A stretch of DNA of 64,000 nt from Acidobacteriota bacterium (GTDB taxonomy: Bacteria; Acidobacteriota; Terriglobia; Terriglobales; Acidobacteriaceae), in contig JAJYVU010000001.1 in NCBI GenBank assembly GCA_021791875.1, positions 62,001 through 126,000 of the forward strand, read 5' to 3'. Shown here one piece after another: positions 46,118 to 54,076 of this stretch (position 1 is its first letter; every line of letters begins with the position of its first letter). The notes under the pieces were generated by a model. It saw only the letters and a list, made by a program, of their open reading frames with translations. It searched no databases and was not told the origin of the DNA. A program made the translations under genes and the position numbers.

Positions 46118-46663
46118 ATGAGCATAAGAACATTGGCGACGAGAGAGGTATACCGCAACCGCTGGATGCGTCTGCGGGAGGATCGGATCGAGCGCAGCAA
46201 CGGGGTGGAGGGGATTTACTCCGTTGTGGATAAGGACGACTGTGCGGTGATTGTCCCGATCGAGGGGGGCTCAGTGTATCTGGTGGAGCAGTTTCGGTAC
46301 ACGGTGCAGAAGAGATGCATGGAGTTTCCGCAGGGGGGATGGGAGACGCCGGATGTAGATCCGGAAGAGTTGGCTCGGGGCGAGTTGCGCGAGGAAACCG
46401 GGCTGGTTGCGGGGAGGGTGGTGCGGCTGGGCATGAACTGGGTGGCATATGGATTTACGCGGCAGAAGCAACATATCTACCTGGCGACGGATCTGAGGCA
46501 GGAGAGTACGGATCGGGACGAGGAGGAGCACGATCTGGAGGTGAAACAGGTGAGGGTTGCGGAGTTTGAGGGAATGCTGCTGGATGGGACGATTCAGGAT
46601 ATGTCCACGGTGGCCGCGTGGGGCATGTACCGGTTGTGGAAGGAGCGGGAGGAGCAGGGTTGA
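46118..46663 (+). CDS. NUDIX hydrolase, ADP-sugar pyrophosphatase-like
   Basis: The 181-residue enzyme has the NUDIX box (the Glu-rich ARGELREETGL near residue 92) that binds the Mg ions. The N-terminal YRNRWMRLREDRIE and VEQFRYTVQKRCMEFPQGG are typical of the ADP-ribose/ADP-sugar pyrophosphatase subgroup. The ATG at 46118 is preceded by TAGGAG; the longer frame upstream to 46031 lacks a ribosome site and reads as intergenic. Confidence 0.88.
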   Translation: MSIRTLATREVYRNRWMRLREDRIERSNGVEGIYSVVDKDDCAVIVPIEGGSVYLVEQFRYTVQKRCMEFPQGGWETPDVDPEELARGELREETGLVAGRVVRLGMNWVAYGFTRQKQHIYLATDLRQESTDRDEEEHDLEVKQVRVAEFEGMLLDGTIQDMSTVAAWGMYRLWKEREEQG

Positions 46664-46676
46664 GGCGACGATGGGG

Positions 46677-47396
46677 TTATACGGGGGCAATGGTGCGGAT
46701 AGCAATGAAGAGGACGACACCGAGAAAAAATACGAGCGCGATGCTGAGGCTGTGCTCGCGATTGACTTCCGGGATCAGGTCAGAGGCAGCGACGTAGATG
46801 GCTGCACCGGCGGAGAGCGGGAGCCCGCCAAATACCCAGTGGGGCAGCAGATCGATGATGAGGACGCCAGCGACGGTTGAGGTCGCCAGAATAAAGGCTG
46901 CGAGGACCGCGGTGCCGCGGGTGCGTCCCGAGGCCAGCATGACGGATGCCACGGTGAAGCCCTCCGGAATCTTATGGAGCAGAATTGCCGTGAAGATGAG
47001 CCAGCCGAGCCAACTGGAGATGACGAAGCCGGAGGCGATGGCGACGCCGTCAAAGAATGCGTGAGCAGACAGGCCAAGCAAAACAGAGATTCCGGTGTGA
47101 GTGTGGATGAACTCCTCGGTATGAGTTTCTTCGCCGAGATGAAAATGAGGGGTAATCGTGTGTTCCACGAGGTGGATGATGCAGTAGCCGGCGAGAACCA
47201 GCAGGGGTGCCCACTTAGGGGAGAAGTGCATGCTTTCCGGCAGCATGTCGAGCAGTGCGACAGACATCATGAAGCCGGCGCCGAGAGCGATGAAGTAGCG
47301 CAGGGAGCGGTTGTTCCATCGGCGCTGGACGAGGATGAGTCCGCCAAAGAGGTTTGCCGAGCCTGCAATACAGCCGAGGATGAGAGAGACGAGCAT
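46677..47396 (-). CDS. ZIP-family metal transporter
   Basis: The protein has eight hydrophobic segments and the two metal-site helices of ZIP transporters: HAFFDGVAIASGF near residue 114 and HKIPEGFTVASVM near 143 (HxxxEG). ZIP proteins take up zinc or related divalent metals. The cytoplasmic loop has a short acidic/His stretch (HFHLGEETHTEE). I prefer the ATG at 47396, where the first helix begins; a start at 47438 would add 14 residues. It converges on the NUDIX gene. Confidence 0.85.
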   Translation of the reverse strand: MLVSLILGCIAGSANLFGGLILVQRRWNNRSLRYFIALGAGFMMSVALLDMLPESMHFSPKWAPLLVLAGYCIIHLVEHTITPHFHLGEETHTEEFIHTHTGISVLLGLSAHAFFDGVAIASGFVISSWLGWLIFTAILLHKIPEGFTVASVMLASGRTRGTAVLAAFILATSTVAGVLIIDLLPHWVFGGLPLSAGAAIYVAASDLIPEVNREHSLSIALVFFLGVVLFIAIRTIAPV

Positions 47397-47504
47397 AGTG
47401 ATCCGGGTTGCGTTTACTGGGCGAAGTTGCAGATGCAATTTCCGAGCCTAAACAATCGCTCATCATAACAGCATTTGGGCGGTAGCCGGTGGACGTGGGG
47501 AGGA

Positions 47505-48005
47505 TCAGGTCCGCGGATTGGTTGTCGCGCCGGGCGCGGCAGCCCAGGCGACGGCCAGCGTGGCAACAATTCCGCTAATGAGGACAATTTCAAAAACTTT
47601 AACGTCTTCACGATGCAGCCGGTCGAACTCGGCACGGTATGGGTTGGTCCTGGGGACGGACTCGATGTTGCCGCCTGCCTCAATGCGGGCGTTTTGCATG
47701 CGGGGAATGATGGAGAATTGCGAAAACGCAGTGAGGCCCATCATGATGGCGACGAGAATTATGGGCGCAATCACGTTGCGTGAGAAGGCACGGATGCGCT
47801 GCCCGAGAGCGAGAAATAGAATCAGCAAGGCTCCGGCGACAAGTCCTTCGAATTGGAGAATGGGGAGGCTCTTGCCGACGACCAGGCCGGCCTGATGGAT
47901 TGGCAGAACTGAGAAGGCCGACGCAGCGACGATGGGGAAGAACATGGAGCCACCCACCCAGAGGACGAGCAGGAGCAGGACGAGAGAGCGCAGCAGAAAT
48001 CGCAT
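47505..48005 (-). CDS. DUF4149-like four-helix membrane protein
   Basis: The 166-residue product has four membrane helices and the pattern LWVGGSMFFPIVAASAFSVL near the N-terminus, FSQFSIIPRM near residue 92, and FDRLHREDVKVFEIVLI near 130, as in the DUF4149 family. The function is unknown. The frame continues upstream over htpX, but the ATG at 48005 begins just before the first helix, with GGAGG somewhat far (13 nt) upstream. It is 20 bp downstream of htpX and likely co-transcribed. Confidence 0.8.
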   Translation of the reverse strand: MRFLLRSLVLLLLVLWVGGSMFFPIVAASAFSVLPIHQAGLVVGKSLPILQFEGLVAGALLILFLALGQRIRAFSRNVIAPIILVAIMMGLTAFSQFSIIPRMQNARIEAGGNIESVPRTNPYRAEFDRLHREDVKVFEIVLISGIVATLAVAWAAAPGATTNPRT

Positions 48006-48024
48006 AATAAGTGGAAGCCTCCGT

Positions 48025-48879
48025 TCAATAGATGCTCGGGCGGCCAGTGAGCCGCTCAATGCGCCGGGCAATGGGTGGATGGGTAGAAAAGAGTCCGGCA
48101 AGGAATTCACGGCTGAGAAGCGGCTGCACGATAAAGAGATGTGCAGTGGAGGGGGATGCGGCTAAGGGTACGCGGCGGGAATATGCGTCAATTTTTTGCA
48201 GAGCGCTGGCCAGTGCATAGGGATTGCCAGTCATGCGGGCACCGGTGGCATCTGCTTCGAACTCGCGGGAGCGAGAGATGGCGAGCTGGATGAGCATGGC
48301 GGCAATAGGAGCGACGATCATCATGAGCAGAGCGGTGAAGACGCCACCACTACCTTCGCGGTCGCGGTCGCCATATCCGCCGAAGAGCGCGGCCCAGTAG
48401 CCCATGCGTGCGATGAGCGTGATGGCACCGGCAAGAGTGGCAACGATGGAGCTGGTAAGGATGTCACGGTTGCGGACGTGGCCCAGTTCATGGGCAAGGA
48501 CGCCCTCGAGTTCGTCATCATTCAGGAGATTGAGGATGCCGTGAGTCACCGCGATGGAGGCGTGGCTGGGATTACGGCCGGTGGCGAAGGCATTGGGTGA
48601 GTCGGTTGGGATGACGTAGATGGACGGCATGGGAAGGCCGGCCCGCTGGGTCATGCGCTCGACGACCTGGTAGGCGCGGGGAAGCTGCTCGCGGGTGACG
48701 GGCTGGGCGCGATAGGTGGCCAAGGCGATTTTGTCAGAGTAGAAGTAGCTGACGAAATTCATAGCAGCGGCCATGATGAAGGCAATGATCATGCCATTTC
48801 GCCCGCCGATGGCTGCTCCCGCGAAAAGCAGAAGTAGGGTTAGCAGGGTGAGCAGAAGAGTGGTTTTGAGAGTATTCAT
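48025..48879 (-). CDS. htpX: Membrane zinc metalloprotease HtpX
   Basis: The 284-residue protease degrades damaged inner-membrane proteins. It has two N-terminal helices (residues 5-22, 30-46), the zinc motif HELGH at 130-134, a further Glu in SREFEADA near 215, and two helices near 148-168 and 185-205. The ATG at 48879 is 7 nt after GGAGGA. Confidence 0.93.
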   Translation of the reverse strand: MNTLKTTLLLTLLTLLLLFAGAAIGGRNGMIIAFIMAAAMNFVSYFYSDKIALATYRAQPVTREQLPRAYQVVERMTQRAGLPMPSIYVIPTDSPNAFATGRNPSHASIAVTHGILNLLNDDELEGVLAHELGHVRNRDILTSSIVATLAGAITLIARMGYWAALFGGYGDRDREGSGGVFTALLMMIVAPIAAMLIQLAISRSREFEADATGARMTGNPYALASALQKIDAYSRRVPLAASPSTAHLFIVQPLLSREFLAGLFSTHPPIARRIERLTGRPSIY

Positions 48880-49242
48880 CGGTCGGTCCTCCGAGCGAGA
48901 CCAGACTGCACTCTATATAGATTCTAAATGTGGGAGTTACGGCTGGACGGGTTTGCGGGTGGGCGAAGCCCGTTGTGTTACAGCTAAGGCCACTTCATAG
49001 ATGCGGCTTGCGGCACGTTACCCTGATTTTGTATACATGGATGCATTCCGATCAGGATCGAGGGTCGCCAAGCCGCTAACTGCCTCATTTTTATGAGTGG
49101 TTACTTCGGGAGTGAAAAGGCAGGTAACGCCGGGCAACCAGGAACGCGAGAATGTACATCGGACGTTGAGGACCCATACAACAGGGGAAAGAGTTGCGTT
49201 CGTACGCAAAACATTATGGATGTCGTAAATACGTCGAGGCCC
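48880..49242. other. 363-bp divergent intergenic region
   Basis: It separates htpX from a response-regulator gene. An AT-rich TATATAG near 48916 may be the -10 of htpX. The frame of the response regulator is open back to 49093, but no ribosome site supports an earlier start. No other gene is visible. Confidence 0.4.
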
Positions 49243-49623
49243 ATGTCAGAGATCTTGCTTGTTGACGACAACGCAATTCAGGCGGCAACCCGGAAGGCGG
49301 TCCTCACCCGAGCGGGACGACGGGTTTTGATCGCAGAAAGTGCCGCAGCGGCGCTGAAGATGCTGGCAAATGAAGAGGTTGCCGCACAGATCGCGCTGAT
49401 GATTACCGACCATCTGATGCCGGGTATGAACGGCCCGGAGTTTGTGCGGAAGTTTCGCGAAAAGCTGCCGGAAACGCCCGTGGTGGTGTTGAGCGGATTG
49501 CCTGACGCGGAGACGGAGTACGAGCCGGGCGATGTGGTGTTTCGGATGAAGCCGATTGCCCCGGATGCGCTGATTCATCTGGTGAATGAGCTGTTGGATA
49601 GCTCCGTGGCGCGGACGGCCTGA
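49243..49623 (+). CDS. Single-domain response regulator
   Basis: The 126-residue receiver domain has the acidic pocket VDDN near residue 7, the phospho-acceptor Asp in MITDHLMPG near 54, and Lys in FRMKPIAP near 103. It has no output domain, so it would act by protein contact like CheY. No kinase gene lies next to it. ATG at 49243 was chosen for its match to the domain start; ATGs at 49216 and 49093 are also in frame. It is not clearly linked to the ccm genes that follow 140 bp later. Confidence 0.8.
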   Translation: MSEILLVDDNAIQAATRKAVLTRAGRRVLIAESAAAALKMLANEEVAAQIALMITDHLMPGMNGPEFVRKFREKLPETPVVVLSGLPDAETEYEPGDVVFRMKPIAPDALIHLVNELLDSSVARTA

Positions 49624-49712
49624 GGCGGCGGGCAGAGGGATTTTCGGGCGATGAGGGCGTCGGCGAGATGCCCTTTTCTGTGCGCATGAGAGCAAATTTC
49701 CGCTCGTGAAGT

Positions 49713-49728
49713 TGTGCTTTATGTCACA
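49713..49728. promoter_or_regulatory. Crp/Fnr-like dyad upstream of ccmF
   Basis: TGTGC-TTTATG-TCACA has one mismatch to TGTGA-N6-TCACA. Its centre is 42.5 bp upstream of the start predicted from the -10 at 49751-49756, in line with the dyads at ccmC and ccmE. Confidence 0.55.
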
Positions 49729-49750
49729 TCTTTGGATTGCGGCTGGCCTT

Positions 49751-49756
49751 TACACT
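49751..49756 (+). promoter_or_regulatory. Putative -10 element of ccmF
   Basis: TACACT would give a start near 49763, two bases before the ATG at 49765. No -35 consensus is seen, as expected of an activator-dependent promoter. Confidence 0.45.
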
Positions 49757-49764
49757 CTGCGAGA

Positions 49765-51852
49765 ATGAAGCCTGAGTTGAACATGCCTACATTCGGCAGC
49801 TACGCGCTACTCCTCGCCCTAGTGTTAAGCGCCTATAACCTGCTCGCAGGCGCAATCGCGCTACGCCAGATTGCAACCCGAAGCCGCGGAAGGTTTGCGC
49901 CAGAACGCCTGGCGGAGACAGCAAGGCGAGCCGGTATTGCGTGTTTCGCGGCGGTAACGTGTGCTGCATTTGCGCTGGTATGGGCTGCATTTACGAACGA
50001 CTTTTCGGTTGCGTACATTCTGCATCACTCAAACAGGGCGTTGCCGTGGCCTTACAAGTTCGCCGCGCTCTGGTCAGGGCAGGAAGGATCGCTGCTGCTG
50101 TGGGCCTGGCTGCTGGCCGGGTATGGATTTGTGGTGCGGATTCGTCACAAAGTGGACGTGAAGCTGTCCGCCTATGCGTCGACGATCCTCGCCGGGATTC
50201 AGGTGTTTTTCCTGCTGGTCGTGAATTTCGCCGCGCCGCCGTTTGCGCTGGTTCAGGGCACGGTGCCGCATGACGGATTCGGGCTGAATCCACTGCTGCA
50301 GTATCCCGAGATGGTGATTCATCCGCCAATGCTCTACCTGGGGTACGTAGGCTTCAGTGTGCCGTTCGCGTTCGCGCTGGGCGCGCTGATGATGCGGTAT
50401 CCGGGCGAGAAGTGGATCAGCATTACGCGCCGGTGGACGATGGTGGGGTGGTTATTCCTGACCTGCGGCATTTTTCTGGGCGCGCACTGGGCGTACCAAG
50501 TGCTGGGGTGGGGCGGTTACTGGGGCTGGGATCCGGTCGAAAACGCATCGCTTATGCCGTGGATTGCCGGCACAGCATTTCTGCACTCGGTGATGATGCA
50601 GGAAAAGCGCGGCATGATGAAGAAGTGGAACGTATGGCTGATTTTCTCGGCATTTCTGCTTGCGATTCTGGGCGACATGTTGACGCGTTCCGGCCTGGTG
50701 AGTTCGGTGCATGCGTTTGCACAGTCGTCGATTGGAAACTGGTTCTGGCCGTTCCTGGTGATCTGCATTGGGGTATGCCTGTTTACGTACTTTCTTAATC
50801 GCGATCACCTCAAATCGGATCACAAGCTGGAAGCACTGGTATCGCGGGAATCAAGCTTTCTGTTTAATAACGTCGTGCTGATGGCTGCCTGCTTTACCGT
50901 GCTGTGGGGCACGCTCTTCCCAGTGCTATCGGAGTTTGTACAGGGGAACAAGGTGACGGTGAGCGCACCTTTCTACGACCGGGTTGCGGTGCCGATCGGC
51001 GTCTTCCTGTTGTTTCTGACAGGCGTGGGCCCACTGCTGGCGTGGCGCAGCACGTCGATGCGCAGCATTCGCAAGAATCTTATCGCTCCTTCGATTGCGG
51101 CCTTGTTGACCGGTATTGTCGTGATTGCGATAGGCGTGCGTCCGTGGAGTATTTTCACGAGCACACCTGGGCCGTTTTACGCGTGGATGACTTTTGTGCT
51201 GGCGGCATTCGTGACCACCGCAATCGGGTCAGAATTTCTGCGGGGTGCGAGAGTCATTCAGCGGCACACGGGAAAGAATTTCTTTGCATCCATCGTGCAT
51301 CTGACGCGCCGCAATACGCGTCGATATGGTGGGTACCTGGTGCATTTCGGCGTAGTGGTGATTTTTATCGGGCTCGCGGGGTCGGCGTTCAACCGGAGCG
51401 TAGAAAAGACGCTCGACTTCCACCAGAGCATGACCGTTGGGCCGTACCGGCTTGAGTGCCTGGATTATTCCGAGGACACGAACCCGAATTACGACTCTGA
51501 ATATGCACTGCTGAATGTCTACCGCGACGGGAAATATGTCACGCAATTGGATCCGGCGAAGCGTTTCTATCAGGCGAGCCAGCAGACTTCGACGATTGTG
51601 GCGGAGCGGTCAACGCCGGAGTGGGACCTTTACGTGGTGTATGCGGGCCAGGATCCGCAGACGGGACAGCCGATTATTCGCGCGCATTTGAACCCGTTGG
51701 TGATGTGGATCTGGGTGGGCGTGATCATCGTGGTTTTCGGTACGCTGGTTGCCCTCGTGCCAAACATGCAGGCTGGCGGAGGTGGGGCGCGCGCTAACGA
51801 AAAGAGGCCGGAGGAGCGCGAATTGGTGGCCGCCGGGAAGTCGGGATCATGA
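49765..51852 (+). CDS. ccmF: Cytochrome c heme lyase subunit CcmF
   Basis: The 695-residue membrane protein is the central part of the heme ligation complex. It has about 14 helices, the WWD-like motif GWGGYWGWDPVENASLMPW near residue 255, conserved His in YILHHSNRALPWPYKFAALWSGQEGS near 80 and in HPPMLYLGYVG near 180, and a C-terminal periplasmic loop. With CcmH it attaches heme from CcmE to apocytochrome. The ATG at 49765 has no clear ribosome site and would be nearly leaderless; an ATG at 49783 is also possible. ccmH overlaps its 3' end. Confidence 0.92.
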   Translation: MKPELNMPTFGSYALLLALVLSAYNLLAGAIALRQIATRSRGRFAPERLAETARRAGIACFAAVTCAAFALVWAAFTNDFSVAYILHHSNRALPWPYKFAALWSGQEGSLLLWAWLLAGYGFVVRIRHKVDVKLSAYASTILAGIQVFFLLVVNFAAPPFALVQGTVPHDGFGLNPLLQYPEMVIHPPMLYLGYVGFSVPFAFALGALMMRYPGEKWISITRRWTMVGWLFLTCGIFLGAHWAYQVLGWGGYWGWDPVENASLMPWIAGTAFLHSVMMQEKRGMMKKWNVWLIFSAFLLAILGDMLTRSGLVSSVHAFAQSSIGNWFWPFLVICIGVCLFTYFLNRDHLKSDHKLEALVSRESSFLFNNVVLMAACFTVLWGTLFPVLSEFVQGNKVTVSAPFYDRVAVPIGVFLLFLTGVGPLLAWRSTSMRSIRKNLIAPSIAALLTGIVVIAIGVRPWSIFTSTPGPFYAWMTFVLAAFVTTAIGSEFLRGARVIQRHTGKNFFASIVHLTRRNTRRYGGYLVHFGVVVIFIGLAGSAFNRSVEKTLDFHQSMTVGPYRLECLDYSEDTNPNYDSEYALLNVYRDGKYVTQLDPAKRFYQASQQTSTIVAERSTPEWDLYVVYAGQDPQTGQPIIRAHLNPLVMWIWVGVIIVVFGTLVALVPNMQAGGGGARANEKRPEERELVAAGKSGS

Positions 51853-52325
51853 AGAAGCTGATGACGCGCCTGACGCAATTTGCGGTCGCGCCGACGATCG
51901 CCATCGCTCTGATGCTCTCGATGGGGGCGACGAATCCAACTGTGCGCTACCACAGGATCGGCCACGAACTGATGTGCGTGTGCGGCTGCAACGAGATTCT
52001 GGCGGAATGCAACCATGAGAGCTGCCCCGATTCTCCGGTAGAGCTGGCGGAGTTACGGGCTGATATCGCCAAAGGGATGAGCAATCGCCAGGTTTTCGCG
52101 GCATTTCAGGCCGAGTACGGGCCAACCGTGCTGGCGGCGCCCATGCTGACTCGCTTCAACATGGTGGCTTGGATTGTGCCGCCGGCGCTGCTTATGATCG
52201 GAATCTTTGGCGTCATGGGACTGGTGAGGAAATGGCGGCTGCGCGCTGCTGCGGTTCCAGCCGAGGCAAATGTGCAGGGATTTGAGGAGCTTCGCTCGAG
52301 AATTCGCAAGGAGACCGACTTATGA
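51849..52325 (+). CDS. ccmH: Cytochrome c maturation thiol protein CcmH
   Basis: The 158-residue protein has an N-terminal hydrophobic segment, a Cys-rich motif CVCGCNEILAEC at residues 43-54 with another Cys at 59, and a C-terminal membrane helix near 105-126. CcmH normally carries LRCxxC and reduces the apocytochrome haem-binding cysteines. Here the spacing is C-x-C-x-C, a variant seen in non-proteobacterial systems. The gene overlaps both neighbours by a few bases and belongs to the ccmF transcript. Confidence 0.88.
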   Translation: MKKLMTRLTQFAVAPTIAIALMLSMGATNPTVRYHRIGHELMCVCGCNEILAECNHESCPDSPVELAELRADIAKGMSNRQVFAAFQAEYGPTVLAAPMLTRFNMVAWIVPPALLMIGIFGVMGLVRKWRLRAAAVPAEANVQGFEELRSRIRKETDL

Positions 52326-52612
52326 CGCTGTTTGCGTGCATTCTGCTTACGGCAGGCGCACTGGTTTACATGTTCTACCCGGAGCGCCATGTTGCGGTGC
52401 AGCGCCAGAAGACTCGGCTGGAATATTTGCGGGAGCTGCAAGCGACGCTGTACGAGAATTTGCGCGATTTGAATTTTGAGAATCGGGCTGGCAAGTATTC
52501 CGAGGAGGATTACGCAGCACAGCGAGCGCAACTGGAGAACGAAGCGGCTGTCGTGCTTGCGGAAATCGATTTGATCGAATCGACGAGCCGGACACAGCGC
52601 GGCCAAGCGTGA
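52322..52612 (+). CDS. Small CcmI-like membrane protein
   Basis: The 96-residue product has one N-terminal membrane helix followed by a charged helix with ELQATLYENLRDLNFENRAG and YSEEDYAAQRAQLENEAAVVLAEI. This corresponds to the first part of CcmI, which holds apocytochrome c for ligation, but without the TPR part. It starts in an ATGA overlap with ccmH. Confidence 0.7.
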   Translation: MTLFACILLTAGALVYMFYPERHVAVQRQKTRLEYLRELQATLYENLRDLNFENRAGKYSEEDYAAQRAQLENEAAVVLAEIDLIESTSRTQRGQA

Positions 52613-52657
52613 AGATCTTCAGCAAAATCCGGTATTTGATCAACAGGAAGACACCCC

Positions 52658-54019
52658 TTGAAATTCATAAAAACGACTGATTCTGTCTCCCGCTGGATCC
52701 TCCTGGCGGGACTGATGCTGCCTTTGGCTGCGCAGGCAGCGAGTGTAACCGGTACGGTTACCAATAAGACCACCGGGCGTCCGGATTCGGGCGATACCGT
52801 TGTGCTGTTGTCACTTTCGCAAGGGATGCAGGAAGTAGCGTCGGCGAAGACGAATGCGCAGGGGCATTTCTCCATCAATGTTCCAGACAGTAACATGCAC
52901 CTGATCCGGGTGGATCATCAGAAGGCGTCTTACTATGCGGCTGTTCCGCCGGGCAGCACACATGTGGACGTGACAGTCTACGATGTTGCGGCGAAGGTGC
53001 CGGGAGTGAGAACCGAAGCGGATGTGCTGCGGCTGGAGACGGACTCGCAGGGGCTGCACGTGATCGAGAACTATTTCGTCGAGAACAGCTCGAAGCCTCC
53101 GCGGACGCAGTTCAGTTCGGAGGCATATCCCATCTATCTGCCGCCAAATGCGCAGATTGAAGGGGCACAGGCGGAGGGCCCGGACGGCATGCCGGTCTCG
53201 ATTTCGCCGGTGCCGCTGGCTGGGAAGGGCCACTATGCATTTGTGTTTCCGTTACGGCCCGGAGAGACGCGTTTCGGGATCAGCTACCTGATTCCATACA
53301 GCGGGTCGTTCACGTTTACTCCGAAGGTTGGGTTGCCCACCGGCAACTACGCTGTGATGTTGCCGAACAGCATGAGCTTCCAGTCGCCGGGTTCATCGGG
53401 CTTTGAACAGATTCAAGACAAGAAGGTTCCGGCGCAGACGTTTGTGGCGAGAAACGTGACGCCGAGTCAGACGTTGTCTTTCACGGTTTCCGGCAATGGC
53501 TCGATGCCGCGCGAATTGCAGGCTCAATCTGGGAGCCAGAGCCAGGCTGAGGCTGGTGGCACCTCTCAGAATGACCGGCCTGGTGGAGGGCTTGGACCGC
53601 CGATTGATACGCCCGGTCCGCTGCATAAATATCGCTGGTGGATTGTGAGCTCTCTCGGACTGCTCCTGGTGGTCGTGGCAGCATTTCTGCTCGGAGGCAA
53701 GAAGCCGGCCGAGGGCGAAACGGCACTGGAACCCGAGCCGTCACCGCTTACTCCCACGGTTGTGCCGGGGATGGCCGGTGCGCCAGGAACTGCGCCATCA
53801 GCACCAATGACAGCGTCGCGCGGGCCAGCAACATCTGCGACTACAGCCGCGAAGGGTGTTCCCGGAGCTTCTTCTCCTACGCTATTGCAGGCGCTCAAGG
53901 AGGAGTTGTTTGCTGTGGAGACTGAGCGCGTGGAAGGCAAGCTTACGGAGGCCCAGTATGCGGAGATCAAAGGGGCGCTGGAGGTCGTGCTGAAACGGGC
54001 GCTGAGCAGGAAGGCCTGA
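52658..54019 (+). CDS. Membrane-anchored protein with carboxypeptidase-regulatory-like domain
   Basis: The 453-residue product has a signal peptide (to about AAQAAS, residue 27), an N-terminal CarboxypepD_reg/Cna-B-like domain (VTGTVTNKTTGRPDSGDTVVLLS), a beta-rich middle part, a Gln/Ser/Gly linker and one membrane helix near 326-345. The cytoplasmic tail is Pro/Ala-rich and ends with LLQALKEELFAVETERVEGKL and TEAQYAEIKGALEVVLKRAL, which resembles the CcmI-like helix of the preceding gene. It starts with TTG at 52658, 7 nt after AGGAAG, and follows ccmI-like by 45 bp. The role is unknown; a part in cytochrome assembly is inferred from context only. Confidence 0.75.
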   Translation: MKFIKTTDSVSRWILLAGLMLPLAAQAASVTGTVTNKTTGRPDSGDTVVLLSLSQGMQEVASAKTNAQGHFSINVPDSNMHLIRVDHQKASYYAAVPPGSTHVDVTVYDVAAKVPGVRTEADVLRLETDSQGLHVIENYFVENSSKPPRTQFSSEAYPIYLPPNAQIEGAQAEGPDGMPVSISPVPLAGKGHYAFVFPLRPGETRFGISYLIPYSGSFTFTPKVGLPTGNYAVMLPNSMSFQSPGSSGFEQIQDKKVPAQTFVARNVTPSQTLSFTVSGNGSMPRELQAQSGSQSQAEAGGTSQNDRPGGGLGPPIDTPGPLHKYRWWIVSSLGLLLVVVAAFLLGGKKPAEGETALEPEPSPLTPTVVPGMAGAPGTAPSAPMTASRGPATSATTAAKGVPGASSPTLLQALKEELFAVETERVEGKLTEAQYAEIKGALEVVLKRALSRKA

Positions 54020-54042
54020 CTGGAAGGGCTGGAAGACAGGAC

Positions 54043-54063
54043 GGGCAGGCTGAGCGCCTGCCC
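54043..54063. terminator. Terminator hairpin between convergent genes
   Basis: GGGCAGGC (54043-54050) pairs with GCCTGCCC (54056-54063), followed by TCTGTTCTTG. Confidence 0.6.
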
Positions 54064-54076
54064 TCTGTTCTTGCGG

